Below, in pieces: positions 35,488 through 44,962 of a stretch of DNA of 64,000 nt. How positions within the stretch are numbered: position 1 is the first letter of the stretch; every line of letters begins with the position of its first letter. Made by a program: the position numbers and the translations under genes. The notes under the pieces are model-generated. The model saw only the letters and a list, made by a program, of their open reading frames with translations, did no database searches and was not told where the DNA came from. The stretch is from Winogradskyella eckloniae (GTDB lineage Bacteria > Bacteroidota > Bacteroidia > Flavobacteriales > Flavobacteriaceae). The stretch lies in NCBI RefSeq assembly GCF_013249045.1, contig NZ_JABRWP010000004.1:1-64000 (forward strand). Reading direction: 5' to 3'.

Positions 35488-35913
35488 ATGCAATTATCTA
35501 AACAAGACGTTTTAGCAAAAGCCAATGCAGTAAGTAAAAACACGCTAATGGAGACCTTAGGTATTGAGATCGTGGATTTTGGCGATGATTTCTTAGTTGC
35601 CAGAATGCCTGTGACCTCTAAGGTGCATCAACCGGATGGTGTTTTACATGGTGGTGCAACAGCTGCACTGGCAGAAAGTGTTGGGAGTTTTGCTTCACAT
35701 ATTTTTATAGATACAGAAACGTTTTTTATTCGTGGATTAGAAATAACAGCTAATCATTTAAAGAGTGTAAGTTCTGGATTTGTATATGCAAGAGCCACGT
35801 TTTTGCATAAAGGTAGAACCACGCAATTATTAGATATTAAAGTGACGGATGAAGCAGAACAATTAATTTCGGTTTGTCGTTTATCAACCATATCACTTCC
35901 TAAAAAAAAGTAG
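35488..35913 (+). CDS. menI: Hotdog-fold thioesterase, probable 1,4-dihydroxy-2-naphthoyl-CoA hydrolase
   Basis: 141 residues. The motif VHQPDGVLHGGATAALAES places Gln48, His54 and Glu63, the same residues and spacing as the catalytic set I recall for E. coli MenI/YdiI, whose GVLHGGAS..LAESIGS is nearly identical. The enzyme releases 1,4-dihydroxy-2-naphthoate from its CoA ester for prenylation by MenA. It sits 3 bases before menF, in a menaquinone locus. A general PaaI-type thioesterase role is the alternative. Confidence 0.88.
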   Translation: MQLSKQDVLAKANAVSKNTLMETLGIEIVDFGDDFLVARMPVTSKVHQPDGVLHGGATAALAESVGSFASHIFIDTETFFIRGLEITANHLKSVSSGFVYARATFLHKGRTTQLLDIKVTDEAEQLISVCRLSTISLPKKK

Positions 35914-35916
35914 TCA

Positions 35917-37035
35917 ATGACTGAAGATTCTTTTTTTGAAGCTTTACAACATCATTACCATAAACAATTACCTTTTGTGGTTTATAGTAGACCTATAACG
36001 CATAAGATTAAATGTTGGTTACAAAATGATGCAACTTTACACAAAACAGATACGTTTACAGAAAGCGGCTTTGTTTTTGCGCCTTTCAATTTAGAAGACC
36101 AAACGATTCTATTTCCAAAAGATGCTTGTCAGTTTTCAGAAATTGATGTAGACGCGTTTGATGTTTCTGTTTCTGCGGTTTCTGAGGTTCATGAGAATAC
36201 TGAAAGACAAGAAGCGCATACAAGGTTAGTGTCTAATGGCATACAGTATATACAAGAAGGTCGTTTGCGAAAGGTCGTTTTATCGCGATACGAAACCAAA
36301 AAACTTCAAAATAAAAATCCATTCGCTATTTTTAAAAGGCTTATTAGTACTTATAAAAATGCGATGGTCTATTGTTGGTATCATCCTAAAGTAGGTTTGT
36401 GGATTGGTGCAACACCAGAGTTGTTGTTAAAATTAGAAGCGAATAGATTAACGACAATATCGTTAGCAGGTACACAGCCATATAGACGGATTTCTAAACC
36501 CATTTGGACAAACAAAGAATACGAAGAACAGGAAATCGTTACCGACTATATCGTAGAGCAAATTGAGCCGTTTACAAAACAAGTTAGTGTGTCTCCTGTA
36601 GATACTATTAGAGCAGGTAACTTAATACATCTAAAAACTAAAATTTCTAGTATCGTTAAAGATTCTTTACCATTAAAAGAAATTGTAGAAGCTTTGCATC
36701 CTACACCTGCTGTTTGTGGTTTTCCTAAAGCAGATGCTAAAGCATTTATCCTTCAAAATGAAAATTATAAACGAAATTTTTATACTGGTTTTTTAGGTGA
36801 ATTAAATTTAAAACAAACCAAAACTAGAAATTATAACCGACGAAATGTAGAAAATAATGCCTATGGTGTGGTTAAAAATAGTTCAACCTTTTATGTGAAT
36901 TTAAGATGTATGCAATTAGTAGATGATGAAGCGTATATCTATGTAGGTGGCGGAATTACAAAGGATTCTGACCCTTATAAAGAATGGGAAGAAACCGTAA
37001 ATAAAGCTAAAACTATAGAAGCTGTTTTAGACTAA
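35917..37035 (+). CDS. menF: Isochorismate synthase
   Basis: 372 residues of the chorismate-binding family. Motifs include KVVLSRYETK, GATPELLLKL, LAGTQPYR, NKEYEEQEIVTDYI, HPTPAVCGFPKADA, YTGFLGEL and VGGGITKDSDPYKEWEET, with the Glu and Lys residues typical of the Mg site. The N-terminal third is short and divergent, as in other Bacteroidota. It converts chorismate to isochorismate, the entry to menaquinone. An isochorismate-based siderophore role is unlikely because menD follows after 60 bases. Confidence 0.93.
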   Translation: MTEDSFFEALQHHYHKQLPFVVYSRPITHKIKCWLQNDATLHKTDTFTESGFVFAPFNLEDQTILFPKDACQFSEIDVDAFDVSVSAVSEVHENTERQEAHTRLVSNGIQYIQEGRLRKVVLSRYETKKLQNKNPFAIFKRLISTYKNAMVYCWYHPKVGLWIGATPELLLKLEANRLTTISLAGTQPYRRISKPIWTNKEYEEQEIVTDYIVEQIEPFTKQVSVSPVDTIRAGNLIHLKTKISSIVKDSLPLKEIVEALHPTPAVCGFPKADAKAFILQNENYKRNFYTGFLGELNLKQTKTRNYNRRNVENNAYGVVKNSSTFYVNLRCMQLVDDEAYIYVGGGITKDSDPYKEWEETVNKAKTIEAVLD

Positions 37036-37095
37036 AAAATAACTAAATTTATAAACACGTAGTTCTAGAGTACTTTAATTCTGAACTTAATTTTT

Positions 37096-38856
37096 ATGAT
37101 ATATTCAAAAATTCCACTTGCACAAACTGTGACAACGCTATGTAAAACGCATAATGTAAAGCACATCGTTATTTCTCCAGGAAGTAGAAACGCACCTTTA
37201 AATATTGGTTTTACGCACGATGATTTTTTTAAGTGTTACAGTATAGTAGATGAGCGTTGTGCCGCTTTTTTTGCATTAGGTATTGCGCAACAAATAAAAG
37301 CACCAGTAGCTATAGTTTGTACTTCTGGTAGTGCATTACTCAATTATTATCCTGCCATTGCAGAAGCCTTTTACAGTAATATTCCGTTAGTCGTTTTATC
37401 TGCAGACCGACCAAAACATTTAATAGATATTGGCGATGGACAAACCATTAAACAGAAAAATGTTTTTGGAGAACATGTGTTATATAATGCCAATTTAAAA
37501 CTAGATTTAAAACACTCAGAACAGGGAACAACAGAAAGTGAATTGCCAATTTTTAAAAGTCTTGAAAATAAACTAGAACGATTTTTAGGACTTCAAAAAG
37601 ATATTCAAACCTATAATGAATCAGAAATACACGATGCATTAACGATTTCAAAATTAAGTTTAGGTCCTGTGCATATTAATGTTCCTTTTGATGAGCCTTT
37701 ATACGAAACAACAGATGCATTAAGTATTAATCCTAAACCTTTTAAAATTCAGAATAGAGTCGATAAGGTAGATGCTTTAGAAATAAAAAGTCTAATAGAC
37801 GTTTGGCATAGTGCTAAACGAAAAATGATTTTGGTTGGTGTTATGGAACCTCATGCTATAGAAGCACAATGGATTCAAGAAATAGCCGATGATGATAGTA
37901 TTGTTGTGTTTACAGAAACAACGTCTAATTTAAATCATAAAGACTTTTTTCCTGGTATAGATAAAATGATTGCGCCTTTAGAAGAGGATGGATTTAAAGC
38001 TCTTCAACCCGAAGTATTATTGACCTTTGGAGGTTTAATTGTTTCCAAAAAAATCAAAGCATTTTTAAGAACTTATAAGCCAGAACATCATTGGCATGTA
38101 GGTTTGTCTAAAGCTAACGATACCTTCTTTTGTTTAGATAAACATATTAAATTACGACCCAACACGTTCTTAGAATCTTTTTTACCACTTGTAACACATC
38201 ATACAAAAAGTACATATAAAACCACATGGTTAGCCACGAGGCAGAAAAGAAGACAACTGCATGATGTTTATTTACAAACCTTACCGTTTTCAGATTTTAC
38301 AGTTTTTAATACAGTCATAAAAAGTATTCCTAAACAAAGTGTACTTCAGGTAGGAAATAGCTCTGCAATAAGATATACACAATTATTTAAAGTGCCAAAA
38401 AGCATTGAAGTCTTTTGTAATAGAGGAACAAGTGGAATAGACGGAAGTACGAGTACAGCAATTGGTGCCGCAATAGTTAATGAAAAACAAACGACCTGCA
38501 TTACAGGAGATTTAAGTTTCTTTTACGATAGTAATGCCCTTTGGAATAATTATATACCGAATCATTTTAGAATTATAGTCATTAATAATGAAGGTGGCGG
38601 AATCTTTAGAATTTTACCTGGAAATAAAAACACAGAAAATTTTGATACTTATTTTGAAACGAAACATCATTTAACCGCAAAACAGTTGTGTGAGATGTAT
38701 GGTTTTGAATATCATTCTGCAAAAAACCAAGAGGAATTAGATACACAATTACTCGGGTTTTTTGAAGGAACAACTCAGCCAAAATTATTAGAGATATTTA
38801 CACCATCACGCACTAATGATGATGTGTTGTTGAGTTATTTTAAAGCAATTAGCTAA
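37096..38856 (+). CDS. menD: 2-succinyl-5-enolpyruvyl-6-hydroxy-3-cyclohexene-1-carboxylate synthase
   Basis: 586 residues. ThDP-enzyme layout: ISPGSRNAPLNIGF, VDERCAAFFALGIAQ with the catalytic Glu, CTSGSALLNYYPAIAEA and PLVVLSADRP in the Pyr domain. The PP domain shows SIEVFCNRGTSGIDGSTSTAIGAA, the ThDP motif GDLSFFYDSNALW and INNEGGGIFRILPG. It condenses isochorismate with 2-oxoglutarate to SEPHCHC. It follows menF by 60 bases. No MenH domain is fused to it. Confidence 0.96.
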   Translation: MIYSKIPLAQTVTTLCKTHNVKHIVISPGSRNAPLNIGFTHDDFFKCYSIVDERCAAFFALGIAQQIKAPVAIVCTSGSALLNYYPAIAEAFYSNIPLVVLSADRPKHLIDIGDGQTIKQKNVFGEHVLYNANLKLDLKHSEQGTTESELPIFKSLENKLERFLGLQKDIQTYNESEIHDALTISKLSLGPVHINVPFDEPLYETTDALSINPKPFKIQNRVDKVDALEIKSLIDVWHSAKRKMILVGVMEPHAIEAQWIQEIADDDSIVVFTETTSNLNHKDFFPGIDKMIAPLEEDGFKALQPEVLLTFGGLIVSKKIKAFLRTYKPEHHWHVGLSKANDTFFCLDKHIKLRPNTFLESFLPLVTHHTKSTYKTTWLATRQKRRQLHDVYLQTLPFSDFTVFNTVIKSIPKQSVLQVGNSSAIRYTQLFKVPKSIEVFCNRGTSGIDGSTSTAIGAAIVNEKQTTCITGDLSFFYDSNALWNNYIPNHFRIIVINNEGGGIFRILPGNKNTENFDTYFETKHHLTAKQLCEMYGFEYHSAKNQEELDTQLLGFFEGTTQPKLLEIFTPSRTNDDVLLSYFKAIS

Positions 38857-38898
38857 TTTTTTTTAAAAAATGGATTAAAAAAAGTGACTTTTTAAATT

Positions 38899-38927
38899 TT
38901 GACGTTTCTAAAAAATAACTACCTTTA
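38899..38927 (+). promoter_or_regulatory. Promoter of the DUF2853 gene (TTG-N18-TACCTTTA)
   Basis: TTG at 38899-38901 is 18 bases from TACCTTTA (one mismatch to TAnnTTTG), 37 bases before the ATG at 38965. Spacing is ideal for the flavobacterial primary sigma factor. Confidence 0.6.
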
Positions 38928-38964
38928 GGAAAACTAATTTAATTAACTTAAAACACATAATAAA

Positions 38965-39306
38965 ATGAGTAAAAGAGATGACTTAATTGTAAAGTATGCA
39001 GCAGATTTAAAAGATAAATGTGGTGTGACTGCAGACATGGATTTGTTAACAAAAGTAACTATTGGCTTAGGTCCTTCAATTTACAATGCAGATTCTTCTA
39101 CTGTATCTGGTTCTGATGAGAAAGAATTAGCAACAGTAAAAAACAATTATTTAATTAAAAAATTAGGATTAAGTGATGGTGATGCTTTAGATAAAGCTAT
39201 TGATTCTGTAATTGAAACATACGGAAGATCTAATAGAACTAAGTACAGAGCCGTTGTTTATTATTTATTATGTAAACATTTTGGTAAAGAGTCAATCTAT
39301 TCATAA
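38965..39306 (+). CDS. DUF2853 family protein
   Basis: 113 residues, soluble and helical, full length for the family: MSKRDDLIVKYAADLKDKCG at the start, TIGLGPSIYNADSSTVSGSDEKEL in the middle and RTKYRAVVYYLLCKHF near the end. The function of DUF2853 is unknown. It has its own promoter and a strong terminator, suggesting an abundant, independently expressed protein. Confidence 0.9.
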   Translation: MSKRDDLIVKYAADLKDKCGVTADMDLLTKVTIGLGPSIYNADSSTVSGSDEKELATVKNNYLIKKLGLSDGDALDKAIDSVIETYGRSNRTKYRAVVYYLLCKHFGKESIYS

Positions 39307-39330
39307 ATAGATTTAGTACATAAATAAACA

Positions 39331-39362
39331 AGCGTTATAATTAAGATTATAACGCTTTTTTT
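39331..39362 (+). terminator. Terminator of the DUF2853 gene
   Basis: AGCGTTATAAT and ATTATAACGCT make a perfect 11-base stem with a TAAG loop, followed by seven T. Confidence 0.92.
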
Positions 39363-39422
39363 GTGTCAAATAATTTTTAGTGATCTCACTAAAACTTATT
39401 CATTATTCATTTAAAATATCAA

Positions 39423-39430
39423 TACCTTTG
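39423..39430 (+). promoter_or_regulatory. -7 element (TACCTTTG) four bases before the cvfB start
   Basis: Full TAnnTTTG match ending four bases before the ATG at 39435. Transcription would start at or within a few bases of the start codon, so the mRNA should be leaderless or nearly so. Confidence 0.6.
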
Positions 39431-39434
39431 TAGC

Positions 39435-40268
39435 ATGATAAAATTAGGCGAATACAATACATTAGAAATTTTAAGAGATACAGAACCTGGATTGTTTTTA
39501 GGTGATGATCAAGAGGGTGAAGTGTTATTACCTAACAGGTATGTGCCAAAGGTTTTTGAAATTGGTGATAAAATTGACGTATTTGTTTATTTAGATAATG
39601 AAGAAAGACCGGTCGCTACAACAGATAAGCCATATATTAAAAAAGGAGACTTTGCATTGTTGCGTTGCAACCAAGTGACAGATTATGGTGCGTTTTTAGA
39701 TTGGGGTTTAGTAAAGGAATTGTTTTGCCCTTTTAGAGAGCAAGCTTTTAAAATGAAAGCAGGTGGTTGGTATTTGGTTTATTGCTATGAAGATGAAGAA
39801 TCTGAACGTTTAGTAGCATCGAGTAAAACAAATAGTTTTTTAAGTAATAAAGAATTAACGGTTAGTCAATTTGATGAAGTTGATTTAATAGTATCGCATC
39901 CGTCAGACTTAGGTATGAATGTCATTGTAAATAAAACACACCTTGGTTTAGTGTTTAAAGACGATATTTATAAAGATTTAAGTGTAGGTGATCGTCTTAA
40001 AGGCATTATTAAAAAAGTAAGACCAGATAATAAATTAGATATTTCATTAAATCAAATAGGATATAGAAATATTGAACCAAACGCAGAACATATTTTAAAT
40101 GAACTGCACGATAATGGCGGGTTTTTGCCACTTCATGATAAGTCTGATCCAGAAGATATTAAACGTATACTTCAAATGAGCAAAAAGAGTTTTAAAAAGG
40201 CAATAGGTACGTTATATAAAGAACGTCAAATTACTATTGAAGCAAATAAAGGTATTAGCTTAGTTTAG
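39435..40268 (+). CDS. cvfB: CvfB-type S1 RNA-binding protein
   Basis: 277 residues. Layout: two S1-like domains (about 1-60, EYNTLEILRDTEPGLFLGDDQEGEVLLPNRYVP, and 65-130, GDFALLRCNQVTDYGAFLDWGL), a third S1 (about 145-215, LSVGDRLKGIIKKVRPDNKLDISL) and a C-terminal winged helix (about 220-277, DPEDIKRILQMSKKSFKKAIGTLYKERQI). CvfB of Staphylococcus binds RNA and affects virulence gene expression; in flavobacteria the role is unknown. The 3' end overlaps the convergent gene by nine bases. Confidence 0.9.
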   Translation: MIKLGEYNTLEILRDTEPGLFLGDDQEGEVLLPNRYVPKVFEIGDKIDVFVYLDNEERPVATTDKPYIKKGDFALLRCNQVTDYGAFLDWGLVKELFCPFREQAFKMKAGGWYLVYCYEDEESERLVASSKTNSFLSNKELTVSQFDEVDLIVSHPSDLGMNVIVNKTHLGLVFKDDIYKDLSVGDRLKGIIKKVRPDNKLDISLNQIGYRNIEPNAEHILNELHDNGGFLPLHDKSDPEDIKRILQMSKKSFKKAIGTLYKERQITIEANKGISLV

Positions 40269-40688
40269 TGCTATCTTATTTTTGTTTTTTATAGTTTGGT
40301 AAACACTATTAATGCCTTCGTATAGATTGTCAAAACAAATATTTTTCCATTTACAGTATTGACTTTCAATAATAGCGTTCATTTTTCCTGCATTATTATG
40401 AGTTACAATGCCATAAGCAGACAAATTAGGTAAAAGGGAAGGTGCTTTTTTTATATCTAGAATTTCTACTGAGTACGAATTTACTTTATTTGTAATAAGA
40501 CCAAAGGGTTTTGTAGTTCCAAAAAAGGTCGTGATTTCTGAGGCTGTACTTTTAAAAGTACTTAAATCTACGTGTACACCGTTATGAAATTCTAAAACGG
40601 CTAAGTGATTTAAAAAATAAACAATGCCATCTTTTAATTTTACATTAAAAATAATATGATCTGCAATGTTAGATTCTGAAATGGACAT
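40260..40688 (-). CDS. Hypothetical protein, STAS/SpoIIAA-like appearance
   Basis: 142 residues, mixed alpha/beta, with no signal peptide or membrane segment. VYFLNHLAVLEFHNGVHVDLSTFK, SAYGIVTHNNAGKMNAIIES and YEGINSVYQTI give the look of a small SpoIIAA/STAS-like domain, but I cannot name a family with confidence. It lies between cvfB and menB on the opposite strand, with a 9-base convergent overlap with cvfB. Confidence 0.65.
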   Translation of the reverse strand: MSISESNIADHIIFNVKLKDGIVYFLNHLAVLEFHNGVHVDLSTFKSTASEITTFFGTTKPFGLITNKVNSYSVEILDIKKAPSLLPNLSAYGIVTHNNAGKMNAIIESQYCKWKNICFDNLYEGINSVYQTIKNKNKIALN

Positions 40689-40823
40689 AATTACTGATTG
40701 TTTAATATATAGCTAATATTGAAGCACTGTTAAATGAGTCTACTCATAAGACACAATATTTTTTAATTTGTCACATTAATCTGATAATTAAGTCTTTGTA
40801 GTTTGCTTGAGTGCTGTGAATAC

Positions 40824-40839
40824 GATTTTAATTAAAATC
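40824..40839. promoter_or_regulatory. Perfect 16-base palindrome GATTTTAATTAAAATC before menB
   Basis: The palindrome lies 43 bases before the menB ATG in the 193-bp region shared with the divergent hypothetical gene. Its high AT content makes chance possible; an operator is plausible. Confidence 0.3.
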
Positions 40840-40881
40840 TTGTATAAAAATATAGTATTATTGTAGGTAAATTTAATAAGT

Positions 40882-41721
40882 ATGAGTGAACCAAAATGGA
40901 TAACAGCAAAAACCTATGAAGACATCACCTATAAGAAGTCAAACGGTGTTGCAAGAATTGCATTTAACAGACCAGATATAAGAAATGCCTTTAGGCCAAA
41001 AACAACTTCAGAATTATATGATGCGTTTTACGACGCAAATGAAGATGTTAATATCGGAGTCGTGTTGTTGAGTGCAGAAGGGCCTTCCTCTAAAGATGGT
41101 ATATGGAGCTTTTGTTCTGGAGGTGATCAAAAGGCGAGAGGTCATCAAGGTTATGTTGGTGAAGATGGATATCATCGCTTAAATATATTAGAAGTACAAA
41201 GATTAATAAGATTTATGCCCAAAGCAGTAATTGCCGTTGTACCAGGTTGGGCTGTTGGTGGAGGACATAGTTTACACGTGGTTTGTGATTTAACTTTAGC
41301 AAGTGAAGAACATGCTATATTTAAACAAACAGATGCGGACGTCACTAGTTTTGATGGTGGTTATGGTTCTGCTTATTTAGCCAAAATGGTTGGTCAGAAA
41401 AAAGCAAGAGAAATATTTTTTCTAGGTAGAAATTATTCTGCAAAAGAAGCTTTTGATATGGGAATGGTTAATGCCGTGATTCCGCATGCAGAATTAGAAG
41501 CCACAGCCTATGAATGGGCTCAAGAAATATTAGCCAAATCGCCTACATCTATAAAAATGTTGAAATTTGCAATGAATCTTACAGATGATGGCATGGTTGG
41601 GCAGCAAGTATTTGCTGGTGAAGCAACACGATTGGCATATATGACGGAAGAAGCTAAAGAAGGACGTGACGCATTTTTAGAAAAAAGAAAACCAAATTTC
41701 CCTAAAAAATGGATCCCATAA
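40882..41721 (+). CDS. menB: 1,4-dihydroxy-2-naphthoyl-CoA synthase
   Basis: 279 residues of the crotonase fold. FCSGGDQKARGHQGYVG is the MenB-specific loop, with WAVGGGHSLHVVCDLTLASEEHAIFKQTDADV FDGGYGS following and HAELEATAYEWAQEILAKSPTS and FLEKRKPNF at the end. It cyclises o-succinylbenzoyl-CoA. menA follows after 15 bases, consistent with an operon. Confidence 0.96.
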   Translation: MSEPKWITAKTYEDITYKKSNGVARIAFNRPDIRNAFRPKTTSELYDAFYDANEDVNIGVVLLSAEGPSSKDGIWSFCSGGDQKARGHQGYVGEDGYHRLNILEVQRLIRFMPKAVIAVVPGWAVGGGHSLHVVCDLTLASEEHAIFKQTDADVTSFDGGYGSAYLAKMVGQKKAREIFFLGRNYSAKEAFDMGMVNAVIPHAELEATAYEWAQEILAKSPTSIKMLKFAMNLTDDGMVGQQVFAGEATRLAYMTEEAKEGRDAFLEKRKPNFPKKWIP

Positions 41722-41736
41722 TCTAAACTTTTTTTA

Positions 41737-42642
41737 ATGAACAGAATTAAACCCTGGCTTTCTGCCATGCGCTTAAGAACCTTACCACTTTCAGTTTCTG
41801 GAATTATTTTAGGAACCTGTTTTGCATATTACAATGGTGGTTTTGATGTTTTTATTTTTGTTTTAGCACTGCTTACAACAATAAGTTTACAAGTCCTTTC
41901 AAACTTTGCAAATGACTATGGTGATGGCGTAAAAGGTACCGATAATGAAGATAGAGTTGGTCCGGAACGCGCTATTCAAAGTGGTGCAATTACGCCATTA
42001 GAGATGTTTGAAGCTATTAAGGTTAATATATTAATTGTAATCATTTTAACCTTGAGTTTGCTGTGGTTAGCTTTTGGCTTATCACATTTTTTATACATGC
42101 TGCTATTTTTTATTTTGGCAGGCTTATGTGTCTATGCTGCCATTAATTATACTATGGGAGATTCACCGTATGGCTATCGTTCATTAGGTGATGTTTTTGT
42201 ATTTGTGTTTTTCGGAATTATAAGTACAGTAGGAAGCTATATATTATATATGAAAGTCGTAGACCATGTTGTTATTCTTCCGGCTGTAGCTTTAGGATTA
42301 TTAAGTGTTGGTGTGCTTAATTTAAATAATATGCGCGATATAGAATCAGATAAAAAAGCAAATAAAATAACCTTAGCCGTTAAATTAGGTTTGCCAAACG
42401 CCAAAAAGTATCATCTGGCTCTAATTTTAGGAGCTATGATTATCACGGTTATATTTTCTGTTTTATATTATGTTGAGCCATATAATTTCTTGTATATCTT
42501 AGCTTTTGTTCCGCTATTAATTCACATTAAAAAAATTAAGGTAGCGCAATTGCCAAACGATTATGATAGTCAATTAAAAGTGTTAGCCTTGTCTACATTT
42601 CTTTATGCCATATTATTAGGTGTTGGGTATATATTATTTTAG
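41737..42642 (+). CDS. menA: 1,4-dihydroxy-2-naphthoate polyprenyltransferase
   Basis: 301 residues, eight or nine helices of the UbiA family. The first Asp-rich motif is NFANDYGDGVKGTDNEDR and the second is NNMRDIESDKKANKITLAVKLG. MRLRTLPLSVSGIILG at the N-terminus is the typical MenA opening. It prenylates DHNA in the inner membrane to demethylmenaquinone. UbiE/MenG is not in the window. Confidence 0.95.
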   Translation: MNRIKPWLSAMRLRTLPLSVSGIILGTCFAYYNGGFDVFIFVLALLTTISLQVLSNFANDYGDGVKGTDNEDRVGPERAIQSGAITPLEMFEAIKVNILIVIILTLSLLWLAFGLSHFLYMLLFFILAGLCVYAAINYTMGDSPYGYRSLGDVFVFVFFGIISTVGSYILYMKVVDHVVILPAVALGLLSVGVLNLNNMRDIESDKKANKITLAVKLGLPNAKKYHLALILGAMIITVIFSVLYYVEPYNFLYILAFVPLLIHIKKIKVAQLPNDYDSQLKVLALSTFLYAILLGVGYILF

Positions 42643-42670
42643 AAATTTTAATTTTAGAAACTTTATTTAT

Positions 42671-44152
42671 ATGAAAAAAATAGTCTTTTGTGTATTCTTA
42701 TTTACAGTAACCATTGGTTTTTCGCAACAAACAACTTTAAACGTTACGGAAAGTGAAGAGTTTAAGGACAAGGTTAAAGCCGTAAACGTTTTGGCTATTC
42801 ATACCAACAATGCACTAACTGGAGTTATTAGAGAAAGTAAAAATGATTATTTATATGATGTTTTTGATAAGGACCTAAATAAATTACACAGTGCAATCAT
42901 AGAAAGTGATAGAAAGGAGGTTTACGTAGGTGAAGTAGTTTTTGGTAATGAAATTAAGGTTTTTACTGTGTATTCACCAAAAGCAAAAGAGCGCATTGTG
43001 TATTGTCATATATTTAATATAGAATCTGGTTCTCATACTAAGAAACAGTTATTTGATGTCACAGTAGCTAAGAAACGTAGTTTGTTTTTTAATAGAAATG
43101 ATAGGCAAACGAGCTTTGCACTTTCGCCTAATGGAAACTATTTGGCAATAGCAACAGATAATATCTATAAAGATGTAAATGACTATGCAATCCGTGTATT
43201 TGATGCAAATTCCTTAGAGCTTTTATATACTAAAAGCTACCAAAAACACAAAGAAAAACACTTTAAGCATAATGATATTTCGGTTTCAGATAATGCAGAT
43301 ATATTTATACTAGGAAAGCTATATAAGGAAGGAAAAAGAGAGAAGAAAAAAGGCGAAGCTAATTATGATTTTATTTTAAATAAAGTAAACGAGAATAGTA
43401 ATGAAGAGTTGATGATTTCTCTTGTCGATCAGCATATAAATAGCTTAAATATTTCTACTATAAAGGATCAATTACACTTAATTGGGTTTTATTCAGAACA
43501 ACGAGCAGGTAGAATTAAAGGTGGATGTAATTTTATTATTGATTCAGAAAAATTTGCCGTTTCAAGCAAAAAAAATTATGAATTGCCTATAGATGTTTAT
43601 GAGGATTTGTATGGCGATAAACGAGGCACTAAAAAAGAAGGTAAGGAGTTAGGTAGTTTTTACATAGATTATATACTTGAAGATTCTTCAGGGAACACCT
43701 ATTTATTGGCAGAAGAGTTTTATATCACTCAAACCTATGTGAGTAATGGTATGAATGGAGGCTATTGGCAAACCACATATCATTACGATGATATTCTTAT
43801 CTTAAAGTTTGGAGCATCAGGACAATTAGATTGGGGAAGAAGTATCTTTAAACGTGCTACAGCACCTTCATATAATGTGTTTTTAAAAAATGACCAATTA
43901 CACGTCTTATTAAATTCAGGTAAAAACTTATCTGAGAAAAAAGATGGTAGAACTAAAGTTTCTCAAGGTTGGTTTGAATCTACATCTTTATATGATATTA
44001 CATATAACGCAGAAGGTGAAGTTATTTATAGCAAAATTCAAGATAATAAAGGAAAAACGTTTTATTTACCTTTCTACGGAACGTTTAATGATGATGTATT
44101 TATTATGATGAGTGATGGACGAAAGAAAAGACAGTTTATGGTTTTAGAATAA
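42671..44152 (+). CDS. Exported hypothetical protein
   Basis: 493 residues from the ATG at 42671, which gives a signal peptide (MKKIVFCVFLFTVTIGFSQ). An in-frame start at 42620 would read through the end of menA and bury the signal, so I rejected it. The mature protein is beta-rich with recurring strand pairs such as FALSPNGNYLAIATDNIYKD and DILILKFGASGQLDWGRSIF, suggesting a beta-propeller-like fold. No family is recognised. It probably resides in the periplasm and is downstream of menA, with a 28-base gap. Confidence 0.8.
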   Translation: MKKIVFCVFLFTVTIGFSQQTTLNVTESEEFKDKVKAVNVLAIHTNNALTGVIRESKNDYLYDVFDKDLNKLHSAIIESDRKEVYVGEVVFGNEIKVFTVYSPKAKERIVYCHIFNIESGSHTKKQLFDVTVAKKRSLFFNRNDRQTSFALSPNGNYLAIATDNIYKDVNDYAIRVFDANSLELLYTKSYQKHKEKHFKHNDISVSDNADIFILGKLYKEGKREKKKGEANYDFILNKVNENSNEELMISLVDQHINSLNISTIKDQLHLIGFYSEQRAGRIKGGCNFIIDSEKFAVSSKKNYELPIDVYEDLYGDKRGTKKEGKELGSFYIDYILEDSSGNTYLLAEEFYITQTYVSNGMNGGYWQTTYHYDDILILKFGASGQLDWGRSIFKRATAPSYNVFLKNDQLHVLLNSGKNLSEKKDGRTKVSQGWFESTSLYDITYNAEGEVIYSKIQDNKGKTFYLPFYGTFNDDVFIMMSDGRKKRQFMVLE

Positions 44153-44213
44153 GGTGCCTATAAAACAACAACATATTTTCTTATCTTTTAACTAAAAATA
44201 AATCTATTTAAAC

Positions 44214-44891
44214 ATGAAAATTACATTCTACGGTCATGCTTCATTAGGCATTCAAATTAAAGACACGTTTATACTGGTAGATCCATTTATTTCGGCAAAT
44301 GAAAAGGCTTCAGACATAGATATTAATACGTTAAAAGCTGATTATATTTTAGTAACACACGCACATCAAGATCATACATTAGATGTTGAAGCCATTGCAA
44401 AACGCACAGGTGCCATAATTGTATCTAATTTTGAAATTATAGAACATTATCAAAAATTGGGATTAGAAGGTCATCCTATGAATCACGGTGGATCTTGGGA
44501 TTTCGAATTCGGGAATCTTAAATATGTTAATGCCATACATACATCGTCATTTCCCGATGGTAGTTATGGTGGTCAGCCAGGTGGATTTATAATTGAAGGA
44601 GAACACAAAACGATTTACATTGCAGGTGATACCGCCTTAACAATGGATATGAAGCTCATACCAATGCAAACCACACTAGATTTAGCCGTTTTACCTATTG
44701 GAAATAATTTTACAATGGGAATTGAAGATGCCATTTTAGCAAGTGATTTTGTAGCTTGTGATAAAGTCTTGGGTTATCATTTTGATACCTTTGGTTATAT
44801 TGAAATTGATCATGAAGAGGCGAAACGTAAATTCTTTGATAAGGATAAAGATTTAATGTTGCTAAACATAGGTGAGAGCGTAGAGCTTTAA
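44214..44891 (+). CDS. UPF0173 metal-dependent hydrolase (metallo-beta-lactamase fold)
   Basis: 225 residues. The metal-binding motif THAHQDHTLD is followed by AIHTSSFPDG, YIAGDTALTMDMK and LGYHFDTFGYIEID, the order seen in UPF0173 proteins. It should bind two metal ions; substrate unknown. Found commonly near menaquinone genes in flavobacteria as here, though a functional link is not shown. Confidence 0.92.
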   Translation: MKITFYGHASLGIQIKDTFILVDPFISANEKASDIDINTLKADYILVTHAHQDHTLDVEAIAKRTGAIIVSNFEIIEHYQKLGLEGHPMNHGGSWDFEFGNLKYVNAIHTSSFPDGSYGGQPGGFIIEGEHKTIYIAGDTALTMDMKLIPMQTTLDLAVLPIGNNFTMGIEDAILASDFVACDKVLGYHFDTFGYIEIDHEEAKRKFFDKDKDLMLLNIGESVEL

Positions 44892-44947
44892 TAAGAGAAA
44901 TAGTGAATAGTTAAACTATTAGTTTTAATACAAAACGATTTTAACTG

Positions 44948-44955
44948 TATCTTTG
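44948..44955 (+). promoter_or_regulatory. -7 element (TATCTTTG) of the YgiQ-like gene
   Basis: Full consensus match ending seven bases before the ATG at 44963, so the predicted transcript has a leader of only about 0-3 bases. Confidence 0.55.
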
Positions 44956-44962
44956 CAGCACT

